Below are positions 1 to 12,387 of a stretch of 64,000 nucleotides of DNA, in pieces. The translations under genes were made by a program, and so were the position numbers. The number at the start of each line of letters is the position of its first letter. Within the stretch, counting starts at the first letter, position 1. The notes beneath the pieces are model-generated. The model saw only the letters and a list, made by a program, of their open reading frames with translations. It ran no database searches and was not told where the DNA came from. Origin of the DNA: Apodospora peruviana (lineage: Eukaryota; Ascomycota; Sordariomycetes; Sordariales; Lasiosphaeriaceae); contig JAUEDM010000001.1 of NCBI GenBank assembly GCA_033439685.1, positions 2,976,001 to 3,040,000 on the forward strand, given 5' to 3'.

Positions 1-2333
1 TGCGTTCGTCGGCATTGGTCGACGTGCGATAGAAGTTGAGCACAGCCTCGTACTATCAATCAGTTAGCATAACCGAAAAGAACTGCAGATGTGTTTGAAA
101 ATGCTCGAAAAAAAAATACCTCGTCCTTGCCGCCATACTTCAGCGCCATGCTGAAAACGCTGCCCCTGATATTTGGGTGGATTGCTGACTTATCCCCAGC
201 CATGTATTTAGTAAACATCTCCTTGGCTGCCTTGATAATGACCTGGTCTCCACAAAGTCCGGCGTTTCCGAAGAGCATAGCCTTGAACTGCTGCTCAATG
301 TGGCCATCCTTCTCCGTGAATGTCCAGCCCTTTTGGTGCGCTTGGCGGCTCACGAGATCGCGCTGGAAGGCTTCCAGGCCATCACGGACCGCCTTGTCCT
401 CAAAGACCCATGCGCTTTGGACAATCGAGACACGCGAGATCAACTCGTTCCAAACAACAAACTCCGTCTCAGCGTCAAAGCCCTTAAGGAGGCTCAAAAC
501 TCCCGAGGTCTTCTGGTAACCTGAAGAGGCTAAAGCACCGGCGTCGGCGATCATACCAGCCCTGTCCTCGACGCTGAGCAGCCCTTGCTTTGCCGCAGCA
601 CCGAGCTTCTCCAGACGTTCGGGAGAATACGAGGTACGGTAAAGGCCAGTATGGTTCGCGTTCAGCTTGAAGAAATCGCCGCTCGGGATCTTGAGATTGT
701 CCTCGCGCTTGCTTAGCGTCAGTTCAGTATCGACACCATCCTTGGTACGGAGACCAAGGAACACCGGGAAGAGAACCTGGTCTTCTTCCGGCTTGGTGTC
801 TCCTGTCCGCAGGAATCGATTCTGCTTCACCTGGATGGTGTTGTCTTCCTTCTCCGAGACAGTAATCACGGGGAAACCAACGTGCTTGGTCCAAACGTCC
901 ATGACGTCTTCCACACTCTTACCGCTAGCTTCACCTAATGCAGACCACAGATCACCAGTCTCGGTGTTGCCGTAAGCGTGTTTCTTAAGATAACGCCTCA
1001 CACCCTCCAAGAAGACATCCTCACCGAGATATGTCGAGATCATACGCAAGACGCAAGATCCCTTGGAGTAGGAGATGGCATCAAAGATCTGATTGATCTC
1101 ATCTGCCCGGTTCACGGGAACCTCGATAGGATGACTGCTTCGTAGCGAGTCCAGACCAAGGGCACGCTGCAAGTTATCCGTAACGTAGGTCTCCCACACC
1201 TTCCACTCGGGGTAGAAGACGTTGCAAGAGTACCAGGAAGCCCAGGTCGCGAATCCTTCGTTGAGCCACAGTCCATCCCACCAGTCCATGGTCACCAGGT
1301 TACCGAACCATTGATGGGCCAACTCGTGCTGGACGACTTCGGCCACGCGCTCCTTGGTGGCAGCACCGCTGCCCTCCTCGTCCAAGAGGAGGTCGACCAC
1401 TCTGTAGGTGACAAGTCCCCAGTTCTCCATGGCGCCCTGAGCAAAGTCAGGAATGGCCACCTGGTCCATCTTGGGTAGAGGAAATTCAATGCCAAAGACC
1501 TTTTCGTAGAATGCAAGAGTCTTAGCGGCCAAGTGGAGGGAGAAGCGGCCATGATTGATGTCTTGTCCGGGGGGGGCATAGACGCGGACGGGTACGCGGA
1601 ACTCGTTGGTCTCGATGCAATTGAGCTCTCCGACAATGAAGGCGACCAGGTACGTGGACATGGGAGGGGACTTGTTGAAGGTGACGGCCTTCTTGTTGGC
1701 TCCCACGTCGGCCTCGGAAGCAACATCCATGTTGCTGAGGCAGGTCAGCTTGTTGTCGGAGATGAGGGTGACGGTAAACTCGGCCTTGAGGGCAGGCTCG
1801 TCAAAGCAGGGGAATGCGCGGCGGGCGTCGGTGGGTTCCATCTGGGTGACGGCCATGATGCCTTCACTGCCGTCTGGGTTCTTGTAGGTGGAGCGGTAGA
1901 AGCCAGCCATCTTGTCGTTCAGCTGGCCGGTGAACTTGATCTCCAGTTGCGCCTTGCTGCCCTTGGCGACAGCATTGCCGAACTCGAGCGTGGTGGTCTG
2001 TGTGGACTCGTTGTACGAGACAGTGGGGGAGGAGCTGTGTCCAGTGTCAGCTCATCTGTCTCTGCCAAGGGAGACTGCTACGGACCTGACGGTCTCGCCG
2101 CCCGAGAGAACCTTGGCATCGTGGATGTCGAGCTCGAGGGTGTGCAGGGATATGGTCTTGGAGTCATCGGCAACATCGAGATCAATCACGACAGTTCCGT
2201 CAAAGGTGAGCTTGGTGAAGTCGGGCTCGAGGGTGACGTGGTAGTGTCGGGGGATGACGTTGGTGGGGAGCAGCTCGCGGGCCTGGACGTTGACCCCACC
2301 AGCTACTTCGGCGGCGGCGTGGGTTCTGCACAT
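1..2333 (-). CDS. M1 family zinc aminopeptidase, 3' part outside the window
   Basis: Cytosolic or organellar puromycin-sensitive-type aminopeptidase that removes N-terminal residues from peptides. Exons read on the minus strand are 2333-2086, 2034-120 and 52-1, which continues off the window. The introns are 2085-2035 (branch GCTGAC, acceptor CACAG) and 119-53, and both keep the frame. About 738 residues are visible. The exopeptidase motif GAMEN and the zinc site HELAHQWFGN followed 18 residues later by the glutamate of NEGFATW are intact, so it should be catalytically competent. The last visible exon reads YEAVLNFYRTSTNADER, typical of the ERAP1-like C-terminal helical domain. The start at 2333 (MCRTHAAAEVAGG) is the first methionine before the conserved ELLPTNVIPRHY block. 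Sequence upstream in other frames could encode an alternative leader, so the start is less sure than the family. Orthologues are yeast APE2/AAP1-like; I cannot tell which. Confidence 0.93.
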
Positions 2334-4553
2334 GTTGTGACGGCGGTACGAGCAATGACGGACCGGGCTGCCGCGGAGTCGGATTGGGCGGGGGTCGGAG
2401 AGCGGACGGGATCGGTGGTGTCGCGGCGACAGGGAGAAGGAGGGCAGCTGGAGTGTCGATGTTGATGAAGCTGAAGTTGAAGCTGTTGCGGAGTATGACC
2501 TTCTCGAGAGGGACTCGAGGGAGTGTCTGCGGGGGATTTAGCACTATTGAACACTTGACGTTTGGCCTTGGGAGGGGCCGCGGCGTGGGTCCCTGGGTCG
2601 AGTCTCGTGCGTCTCCGGGCGATATAGCGACTTACTTTGATGCAAATTTCTGCGGAAGGCGTGTTCTGGATGGCGTTGCTATTATCCCCGGCGCTCCTCG
2701 ACAGGCGGGCCGTAAGCTAAATAGATTCCGAATCATGATTAAAAGGAACGTGAGAAGAGAAACGATGAGCCTTTTTTATGTACAGTGGACCCAAGTATTG
2801 TACATGTACAAGCACTCCGTGGAGTTACATGCAGGCTGATGCAGTGCGCGGGTTAAACAGAAGGTGCCTCTCTGCCGTTCATGCACAGTCGCCAGGTCCA
2901 GGTGATGGACAACCTCAACGGCTCTGGAAGTGGATACTTGGGAACCTCCTAACAGCTCTAGCGACATTGTGTTCTAAAAGATTAGGGCTACACTGCTATT
3001 TTGCTAGGCTTTCTCGTTGGGGCCAATCACTTGTGATAGTATCCATAATCCGTCGATAAGATAGGAAAACCTATGGGTACAGCTGTTTCAGTCGAGTTAG
3101 TTCTGCAAGGTCTTACCCGTCAGCCGACGCAGGCCGGTGCTCCCCCAGACTTCTTCAAGATTCAATGGCACGACAGCATCTTCGTCTTTGCTCAGCATTC
3201 ATACATCAGCACATGCATTACTTCGTAAAACCCACAACGGTCTGCATCTGGTGTGCATTGTGTGGCATATTTCAGAATGCCCGGGAAGAACTGAAAATTG
3301 TCAAGTGTCAACCCAGAAACACCTTCTTGTTTAGGGAGATGTTACAGTGCGAGGTTTTCTCTCTCCTTCCATTTTGACGGATGATTTCCACGCCTTGCCG
3401 TCATCATGACTGGACGTCTCCCTGGTCTACATAACGCTTTCTATTGTGCCTTCTAATGGGGGATAGAGCGTTTGCCGAGATCCTATATCCCAAGTTGACC
3501 TCGTTTCTTGGTGGCCCGGATTGGTTTCACGCTATAGGAAGGAGAACAAGCTCATGCCTAGCCTGTACCCATGACCCATATTCTCCTCAAACATCACCGC
3601 CCAGTGTTCCGGAGAACGCCGAAGATAGGTAACTACCGAGCACATTTGTTCTTTTATCTTTGATATTTGGATTTCCCTATCCCAGTCCGCAATCACTCGT
3701 GGAACGGTCACCACGCTGAGGCCTCGCGTTGTCAGAGCGACTCATCAACAAAAGGCGTCTACCAACCAGCTTTAAGTCACATATGACTGCGGGAGAGCAA
3801 ATTCGTTACCCAAAGCGAGAGAATGACTGGCCGCAATGCCGGTTTAGGAGGCTGTCTGTACGAGGGCTTCATGCTCAAAGAGAAGCTGTTAGTGGGGACC
3901 CCACAGGCAAAGATGAGCAAAACTGATGACCGAAAGCCAGCTTTTCTTGTTCTCTTTCTCTCTCCTACTTTCTTTTTCTCTCCTCGTGAATCACCCTCCA
4001 TAGGAGTCAACAGTGCGCTTGCCAAACCGCCACGTCTGAGCTTGTTAGACCACAGGACTCCCTTTATATGATAAACATTGACCGGGTTACTGAAGCCAAG
4101 CAAACTATGATGATGTCCGGTATGTGTTACTCTTGACCTTCTCTTGACCTTCGCGCTGTTTGCGATCTTGACCTTGATAAGTCACAGTGTGGCCTCACTG
4201 CATAAATGGCAAGAAATGTCAAAACCAAGTTGGACGCCAAGCGCCAGATCTCCCAAACTATTACGGCTCGGGGCGACTCAACATGATCTATCTCAACTCC
4301 TCTTATCAAGTATTTATACCCCAATACCCTCACAGCCCACCTCCAGATTCTTTCCTGTTGACGTAGATCAACATACCACCGATAGTTTACCTCAATAGGT
4401 CTAGACCTTCCCCGAGCTTTCGAGGTCCATTCTCAACTCAACGAAGGCCTGACTCTCTCTATCTCCCATTCTCTCAGGGACTGCACCTGGGCTTGGTTTT
4501 CTCCAAGTTCGCCTTTCGCCTACCTAACAAGAAACTGGCTCATTCTCGTACAT
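2334..4553. other. Divergent intergenic region between aminopeptidase and Argonaute
   Basis: The region lies between two outward-facing genes, so it holds both promoters. Only short unconvincing reading frames are present. The right end carries three exact copies of a 10-mer (listed separately). The last 150 bases before 4554 are pyrimidine-rich, as expected for a fungal leader. No RNA gene or transposon was recognised. Confidence 0.6.
4131..4175 (+). repeat. Three direct copies of TCTTGACCTT upstream of Argonaute
   Basis: The 10-mer TCTTGACCTT occurs exactly at 4131-4140, 4142-4151 and 4166-4175, about 380-420 bases before the Argonaute start codon. Spacing between copy starts is 11 and 24 bases. 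This could be a transcription factor array or a small chance duplication. The first is inference only. Confidence 0.7.
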
Positions 4554-7500
4554 ATGGTTATCAAACCCCCTCCTCCCCCACCCTACCCGGGCAAGAGAGG
4601 AATTCCGAGGCCGTCAACGGAAGTTACCCAGGTAGAGATTAATACCCAGGCAACTCCACAACCGGTATTTCAGAGCCCGTCAACGATTGTTCCAGAAGTA
4701 GCAATTGATACCCAAAGGACTCAGCCATCACCGAGACAAGAGTCTTCCCAGAACGAAGCTACTGTTGTTGGACCTGAGGGACAGCCACCAGACCAAGACC
4801 AGAATCCTGACCAACAGTCTTCCCAAAATCAAGTTGCCCGACAAGTAACCGAAGAAACGAAACTTCCCTGCCGTCTTGGCTACGAGAAGAAGGGAAGAGC
4901 GGTGACTCTCTGGACCAACCATGTTGAGCTTAAACCCCCACCGGATATCAAACTATTCCACTACGACCTTAAAATCACCAGACGAGCTAGGACGACTCCT
5001 GAAGCTGAGACAGCTCCTGTTCCTGCAGTTGGGACAGCTCCTGAAGCTAAGAATACTCCTCACTCTCCTGCTGGGAAGAAGCTAGGGCATGCCATTTATC
5101 AGTTGCTCAAAACAGTTCCGGAACTGATGGACCTGTGTGACGAGGGTGATTTGGTCTCGGATTTTAATCAGACAATAATTACCACCAGAGAACTGGCATC
5201 AGATCCTAGTAGCTTCAATTTCACCTACTGCGGAGAGAAATCGAACAACAGAGGGAAATACTACACGGCCGAACTGAAGTTTACAAAGGTGCTCAACGTT
5301 GACGATCTCCTTCGGAGCCTGGAAGCGAAGACCCTGTCAGAAGAAACAAACGTCAAAAAAGAGGAGTTCACTCAGGCTTTCAACATCTGGCTCCGGCACC
5401 TCTCCAAGTATCTGTCTATGGTGAATGAGCCTCAAAAGCAAGTGGTCGTTGGCAGCGAAGCCTTTTCTCTGATGGGAAGATCTAAGGTTCAACAAGAGAC
5501 GGAGCGTCGTCTATCCGGGTCCACCGTTGCCATCCGGGGGTTCTTCTCAAGCATTCGAATGGCGACGGCCCGGGTCCTGGTTAATATCAACGTCACCCAC
5601 GGCGCATTTCACCCGGCGATTCCACTGAATAGTCTCATACCAGCTCTTGGGAAGGAGTTTGGAAAGAACGGGCTGGAGGGGAGGAGACGATGGGAAATGA
5701 TTTCCAAGGCTATTCAGGGCATTCGTGTCCGCGTTGAGCTCCCCCGGGCAGAGCAGAGCGGATCCGGGTCCGGATCCGATTCAAAGACTCCTGGAGACAT
5801 GTGGAAGAGTATTGCCGGCCTTGCACTGCTTACTGATGGCCAACATCTCGACCCGCGTCCGGAAGAACCACCCAAGTTTGGTGAAAGAGCGGAAAAGGCG
5901 GGATGCGGCATCTCCATCTCGGAGAATGAATTTGGGCAGAGCGAAGAGGGCGGCGGAAACGGAAGGTGGGTTAGAGTTGTGGACCATTTCAGGACAAGTA
6001 AGCTTCTCAATTTTTAAAGTTTTACTAGGAAAGAAACTAACAGGCTTGTCTTTCCTTACAGAGTATCCAGGTCTTGTAATCAAGAACGATGATATCGTGG
6101 TTAATCTCGGGAATCAACATCGCCCCCAATACTTCCCAGCCGGTATATGCTTTGTTGTGCGTGGTCAATCCAAAATGGCTCTCACCCCCGGCGAGACCAG
6201 AGAGATGATCGACTTTTCTGTCCTTGATCCATCCCGTAGTATCGACCACATCGTCAAGGACGGGTTTGGGACAATCGGCATTGCACCACCTCGGCAAGGC
6301 CTGCTGTTCAACCCCAACCCTGATTTGATCACAGTCCCTGGCCATCAGTTGCCATCTCCCCAGGTAACGTTCGGCGGAGTGGGCATGGGAGGTTTCGCTT
6401 CATGGAATCTCCGGGGTAATCATATAAGGTACAGCAAAGTCGCCCCTTGTGGTGCTTGGGCAGTCTTGGCCGTAAATGAGTACCGGATGGAGTTTAGCAA
6501 AGACGTCGCAGAGATTTTGGCAACGAAGATGAAATCCAGGGGCATGGTCGTCCCAGAGCCTACGTTGCATAGCGACAACAAGATTGAGAACGATGTGCGC
6601 AGCCAGTCCGATGTACGAGAGAAATCAGGGAAATGGCCAAAACAAACAAGTTTCTTTTCATCTTGCTGGATTCAGAAAACAAAGCTAACTACGCTGCAAT
6701 AAAGGCAGCCGGTGATGTTGCTCATGGTGTGCAGACAGTCTGCATGCGCAAGAAGGCGCTGAAGAACGATAAAACCAAGCGAATCAATGATGGACAAGAA
6801 GAAAACAAAGTGAACCAGTACATTGACAACGTCTTGCTAAAAGTTAATTCAAAGCTTGGCGGCGACAACCAGCACGTTACTTTCGCGTCTCAATCTCTCC
6901 GGGAAACCCAGGGAAAGACACCAAAGACCATGATAGTCGGTCTAGATGTCACACATCCCTCGCCCGGATCTGCTGATAATGCTCCGAGTGTTGCGGGAAT
7001 GGTCGCCAGCGTCGACCAGCATCTGCAGCAGTGGCGGGCTACGATGGAATACCAAGACAAAGGCAAACAAGAGATTGCCTATGAGGACTGTATTCACAGC
7101 CTCTTCAAGCCTCACCCAACGCGTTGGAAGGACAATCATAAGGAATACCCGCAAAATATCATCGGGTACAGAGACGGGGTATCGGAAGGTCAATACAATC
7201 AGGTAATCAACCAGGAGTGCGCATACCTCACAGCCGCTTGCAGCCAGCTATATGGTGAACAGGAGCAACCTAAGATTACAGCTGTCGTCGTAGGCAAGCG
7301 ACACCATACCCGTTTCTACCCCTTGGACAATACGGGACCTGACTATTACCACCGTAACAACCCAAAAGCTGGTACAGTCGTCGACCGCGGCATCACCAGC
7401 CAGTTTGTTTGGGACTTCTTCCTGCAGGCCCACGAGGCCATAAAAGGCACAACGCATCCGACACACTACGTCGTGGTCGTAGACGAAGTCTTTAAAAATA

Positions 7501-7769
7501 TTCAGAAGAATGACCCTTTGTTCACCTTGTCCAAGTTCAACAACCATACCGAGATCCTCCACGACCTCACCCAAGCCCTCTTCTATTCGTTCGGTCGCTG
7601 CACCCGCGCAATCGGAGTCTGCACGCCCGCGAATCTGGCCGACAAGGTCTGCGATGGCGCTCGCTTCTATTCGAACAATGTCTATACTACGAGGACGAGC
7701 ACGACTTCGTTGCCAAAGGAGCGTATTAGGATTCATGACAACATAAAGGAGACGATGTTTTTCGTCTAA
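4554..7769 (+). CDS. Argonaute (PAZ-PIWI), reading frame disturbed near 6600
   Basis: Small-RNA-guided silencing effector of the fungal QDE-2/SMS-2 group. Exon 1 is 4554-5997, intron 5998-6061 (GTAAGC...TACAG), then exon 2 from 6062. The N-terminal 100 residues are proline/glutamine-rich and disordered, followed by N, PAZ, MID and PIWI regions. In PIWI the DVTHPSPGS aspartate, a glutamate in GKQEIAYED, the second aspartate in GYRDGVSEGQ, and an aspartate in NLADKVCDGAR make a plausible DEDD slicer tetrad. KRHHTRFYP is conserved and the C-terminus ends MFFV, the usual end of the family. The normally tyrosine-rich PAYYA segment is PANLA here. The frame shifts between about 6563 and 6632. A 65-nt intron 6564-6628 (GTTGCA...TCAG) would restore it and join PEPT to EMAKTNKF. 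Alternatively one base is missing near 6617 and the gene or assembly carries a frameshift. Both possibilities remain open. QDE-2 versus SMS-2 cannot be decided from sequence alone. Confidence 0.9.
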
Positions 7770-10419
7770 GGTTCGTCTCTCTGATAGAGATACCACAACG
7801 TAACAAGCGACAGATTGGGGCAGGCGAGGTATGAGTGCGTCGCTACAGTATTATTACTTTTGATTTTTCTTTTTTTGGCCTACGGACTTCGGAATGTCCA
7901 ACGCAGATAACCGTTGACATTATACCTACTCAACGTCCACAGAGAGACAATCACTCACTAAGGAGATTTGGATTGTAGGTGGTATCGTGAGAAGATAGAT
8001 AATAAATGTTCCTAACTTGTTAACATGACACTGAGAGCCGTCATTTTCAAAGATCCAAGATCCAAGTATGTGATGTATGTATATATCTTGAGTCCAAGAT
8101 GTTCAGGTATACTGGTGAGTCCGACATGGAACAGCACGTGAACATCCATGTGTCCCATAGCCAGTTTCAGTTGGCTCGAATACTACGGTAAACTTGACCT
8201 GAAGTAATCTCACTAGGTGGATCAAAGATTAATGGTTGTAAGTCAAACGCGCATTCACTTCAGTTCCTCTACTACCCCTACTACTAGTAGTATCCCTTCA
8301 TATCAAGTCAGTCAACTCTATATCTTCTCAAACAGATGGGCTATTAGTATAATTCAACCCCGTAGCTTTTAATAGTCGTCATCGTTTAACATGCAGCCTT
8401 ACACTTAGCATGGTCGTCTAACCCGGTGCCATTGACATTCTGGTTAGACACGCCGTCTTTGATTGTAAGTGGCCGTTGAAGCCATTAATACTTAACACTT
8501 TATGGTGGAATCACAGGTAACTATACATAATACAATACATAGTAGGGAAGCGTATTGCAGCCCGATGAGCACATAGTGTGACAAGCCAGTGCAATGACCC
8601 AAACCCTTACACCAAACCCCCCTCAATCGCAAAAGGATGCCAGAATACCAAAGGTGCTAACCTTCAGAATTCTAATGCGTTATATACCGTTGACGGTTGC
8701 AATCAATTCAATCAAGCCTCAATCGCACCGACCGTCACATGGTGACCCTAACCCTGGAAACCCCGCATCGCCGCAGACATTTGGGATAGACGCGTCGGAG
8801 ACGCGTACCTTTCCTTATTTTTTTCCTTAGAGTAGAATCTTCCTTCGTAGAGCCAATTGAACAGCTATCACGCCTTGAACCGCTAGCCGTGACAACCAAT
8901 ACCACTAACAGGAACCAATGATAAAACTCATGGTTTAGGTATATCGTAACTGACTTATGAGTATAGATTCTGAACTGACGATGTCTATACTTACTTCTTC
9001 ATACGCGTTGATATATCAATGGTGTTAGAGAAGTTTCCAGTCATGATGTTGTTTCAGTGATAGATAGGTATTCAGCGAACTAGAAGCTAATGCGTGCGGA
9101 GTGACGTTGCTCGCGCGGGTGATAATATAGTTGTAGATCTGAGAGATTATGTTTGCCGCTGCGTATTGTTGCGCGATTTTGTAGTGTTGATAGGCGACGT
9201 GACGGTGGCGACTTCGAAAATCACTGAAGGCGGAATGGGCGAGATCATTTAAAAATATTGGATAATAAGTCGGAGTAACGCTCCTGGACCTCCATCTTTT
9301 CATCATATCCCCTGGCCTAACTGTTTGTTTTCTTTTTGTCTCATTTTTTGCCAGTTCACAGCCTCATGTCGTGACGCTGGGTCAAGCTGTGGTCCTAAGA
9401 CGTGAACAATTTATTTACTTTCGAACCTCAACCCCTATTGTAAGTTTTGACCACTTAAATGGTGAGGTGCAAGAACTGCTTACTTATCGCATTATATGCA
9501 GGTTTTCTGACTTAAGTGAGACATACGATAAATGCTTACAGGTGGATCGGAGCATGTCCCCGTGTCCGTGAGTACCTGAGTATTACTCAAGGAGCAAGTC
9601 GGTCGTGTACCCCAGGAAAGAGAGGGTAAGCTTGCAACCCGTCTTTTCTTCCCGTCTGCAATTTTCCCAGTGCATACGGAATACAGCAGCGACTGCATGA
9701 CTTGGTCCAAGACCCGGGTTCTCTCTTGAAATTTTATTTGTATTCTTTGCCAGGAACGGGATGGAATCATAATGAAGCTTCTCGTTCGGCCCAACAAGAC
9801 CTCAGCTTCCTTGCGGGGTAGCTCTGGGCAAGGATGGAGCTAGGACAGCAAACAACAATTGGAGTTCGCAAAATCTGGAGCTGTCGGTATATGCCCGTGT
9901 TGAGCAATCGTGGAAGAATCCCAACCAACTCCGGATTGGAGGTCGGGGTAAGAGACTGGATGGGAAAATTTTTCAATTCCCGCTGTCTGTCGACGGCTGA
10001 CAGAGCCTTGGTTGAGGTCCGAACCCGGATTCATGCAGGGAGCGGTCGCGATGGACGGCAGGATGGGCGTGCCAATCAATGAGATCCGGGTTTTGTTAGC
10101 TGCGTCCAGACGGCATCGCCGTACCAAAGACACCCGAATACCCGTGACCCGGTCACAGTGAACCGAGAGGATTGCTCACCGCGAGAGAGTCGGTCCGCCC
10201 TGCAGATGCGAGGTCAGTCCAGTGAAGACGAGAATGGGCGTGAGGTAGACTGTACGGCGCACGAGGTCCTGCTACGACGTGACCGGAGCCGCTTGGAAGG
10301 GAAAATAAGCTGTAGGGCTTGGCACTCAACTAACAGGCGGGCCGTCTCTGCTACATTTCGTAGTTGCGAGGATCACCCCACCAGGCTTGCCCGGTTGCCC
10401 CTCCTCATCAGGACACTCA
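7770..10419. other. Gene-free stretch, partly A+T-rich
   Basis: The longest region without a supported gene lies between Argonaute and the enolase leader. Roughly 7800-9330 looks richer in A and T than its surroundings. Reading frames are short, with no fungal codon preference and no recognisable domain. I saw no terminal repeats, tRNA box or transposase remnant. It may contain decayed sequence or an unannotated noncoding RNA, but nothing in the bases supports either. Confidence 0.5.
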
Positions 10420-10950
10420 ACTTTCCATTGCGTCCAGTCCAAAAGCTTCTCCGGAGCCAAACACCCCCTCTCAACAACTTTCTCTCTACTCCTCGTCCTT
10501 CCAAACCTTCATTTGAGTATTACCAATAACATACCTCATACATCCACCTCGCCTTATCTCATGTAAGTATCACAGAATACCACCCTCATGCCGCTCTATT
10601 CTTTTCGTCTCTCAGATGCCCCTCCAACCTGCTCGCGCCCAACAGAACCCCGCCAAAATGCTGTGAAGGGATTTTGAGTGACGAATGGTCCTGCGGGATA
10701 TTTGCGACTCTTCTTTGCCCAGCTCACAGCTGAGCGAATTTCATCTGATACAAGACAAAGTATCGTCTGCGGCTGGAGGGTCTCGTCTTTCCAAGGAATC
10801 TCAACTTCATCCTGTCCTCGATAGTGATTCCTCCCCTTACAAACAACCTTCCCTTCCATCCGCCACTATTCCTCATCACCACCTGCTGTGGCCTTCCTGG
10901 ACCATCAATTCGATCAAAAGACTGACCCTCGATCGACAGACTCGTTCACG
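10420..10950 (+). promoter_or_regulatory. Pyrimidine-rich leader of enolase with a possible 5'UTR intron
   Basis: Long C/T tracts from about 10440 to 10950 are typical of strongly expressed fungal glycolytic genes. A good donor GTAAGT at 10563 followed by CTCTCAG at 10615 could define a 53-nt untranslated intron, but no clear branch site is visible. A longer leader intron ending nearer the start codon cannot be excluded. Confidence 0.4.
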
Positions 10951-12387
10951 ATGCCTATCTCCAAGATCCACGCTCGTTACGTCTACGACTCCCGTGGCAA
11001 CCCGACCGTCGAGGTCGATGTCGTCACTGAGCTCGGTCTGCACCGCGCTATCGTTCCTTCTGGAGCTTCGACCGGTACGTCTGCCGCTATATGCCCTGTA
11101 CAAGCCGAAGAAGTGATCTGACAATGGGATGAACAGGCCAGCACGAGGCTTGCGAGCTCCGCGATGGCGACAAGTCCAAGTGGGGTGGCAAGGGTGTCCT
11201 CCAGGCCGTCAAGAATGTGAACGAGACTATTGGTCCTGCGATCATCAAGGAGAACATCGATGTCAAGGATCAGTCCAAAGTTGACCAGTTCCTAATTGAT
11301 CTCGACGGAACTCCCAACAAGACCAAGCTTGGCGCCAATGCCATTCTCGGAGTCAGCTTGGCCATTGCCAAGGCCGGTGCTGCTGAGAAGGGCGTCCCTC
11401 TCTATGCGCACATCTCGGATCTTGCTGGCACCAAGAAGCCCTATGTCCTTCCCGTACCCTTCATGAACGTTCTTAACGGCGGGTGAGTTGTTCCAAGTAG
11501 TTCTAGGGGTCGCAAGGCGTTTGCTAACATGTTATGGTAGTTCGCACGCCGGCGGTCGCTTGGCCTTCCAGGAGTTCATGATTGTGCCCTCTGCTGCCTC
11601 TTCCTTCTCCGAGGCTATGCGCGAGGGAGCTGAGGTCTACCAGCAGCTCAAGAGCCTCGCCAAGAAGAAGTATGGACAGTCGGCCGGCAACGTTGGCGAC
11701 GAGGGTGGTGTTGCCCCGGATATCCAGACCGCGTACGAGGCCCTCGACCTCATTACCGAGTCCATCGAGAAAGCTGGCTACACCGGCAAGGTCAAGATCG
11801 CCATGGACGTTGCGTCCAGCGAATTCTACAAGGAAGATGCCAAGAAGTACGACCTTGACTTCAAGAACCCCGAGAGCGACCCCAGCAAGTGGCTCTCGTA
11901 CGAGGAGCTGGCCAACCTCTACAGCGAGCTGTGCAAGAAGTACCCCATTGTCAGCATTGAGGACCCCTTCGCTGAGGATGACTGGGAGGCGTGGAGCTAT
12001 TTCTACAAGACGCAGGACATCCAGATTGTCGGTGATGATCTGACTGTCACCAATCCTCTCCGCATCAAGAAAGCCATCGAGCTCAAGGCTTGCAATTCGC
12101 TCCTGCTCAAGGTCAACCAGATCGGTACCCTGACCGAGTCGATCCAGGCCGCCAAGGCTTCCTATGCCGATGGCTGGGGCGTCATGGTGTCCCACCGCTC
12201 TGGTGAGACCGAGGATGTGACCATCTCGGACGTTGTTGTGGGTATCCGCGCCGGCCAGATCAAGACGGGCGCTCCCTGCAGATCTGAGCGTCTCGCCAAG
12301 CTTAACCAGATTCTCCGCATCGAGGAGGAGCTCGGCGACAATGCGGTCTATGCCGGTGACAACTTCCGCACTGCTGTCAACTTGTAA
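10951..12387 (+). CDS. eno1: Enolase (2-phosphoglycerate dehydratase)
   Basis: Glycolytic and gluconeogenic enzyme converting 2-phosphoglycerate to phosphoenolpyruvate in the cytosol, with two Mg2+ ions. Exons are 10951-11074, 11137-11482 and 11541-12387. The introns are 11075-11136 (GTACGT...ACAG) and 11483-11540 (GTGAGT...GTAG). The spliced product is 438 residues, the standard fungal enolase length. Visible signatures are the N-terminal YDSRGNPTVEVD strand, SGASTGQHEA (mobile loop), the metal ligands in IAMDVASSEF, SIEDPFAEDD and GDDLTVTNP, the catalytic lysine of LLLKVNQIGT, and SHRSGETED. Codon use is strongly biased toward C-ending codons. The 223-residue open frame on the opposite strand is a by-product of that bias. 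Confidence 0.98.

Noticed and set aside
1533..2465. 310-residue frame opposite the aminopeptidase N-terminus
   Set aside because: Composition is Val/Gly/Asp-rich as expected for a complement frame, while the minus strand encodes conserved M1 motifs.
11524..12195. 223-residue open frame antisense to enolase
   Set aside because: Long antisense frames are expected where codon bias is strong. It has no domain and no promoter context.
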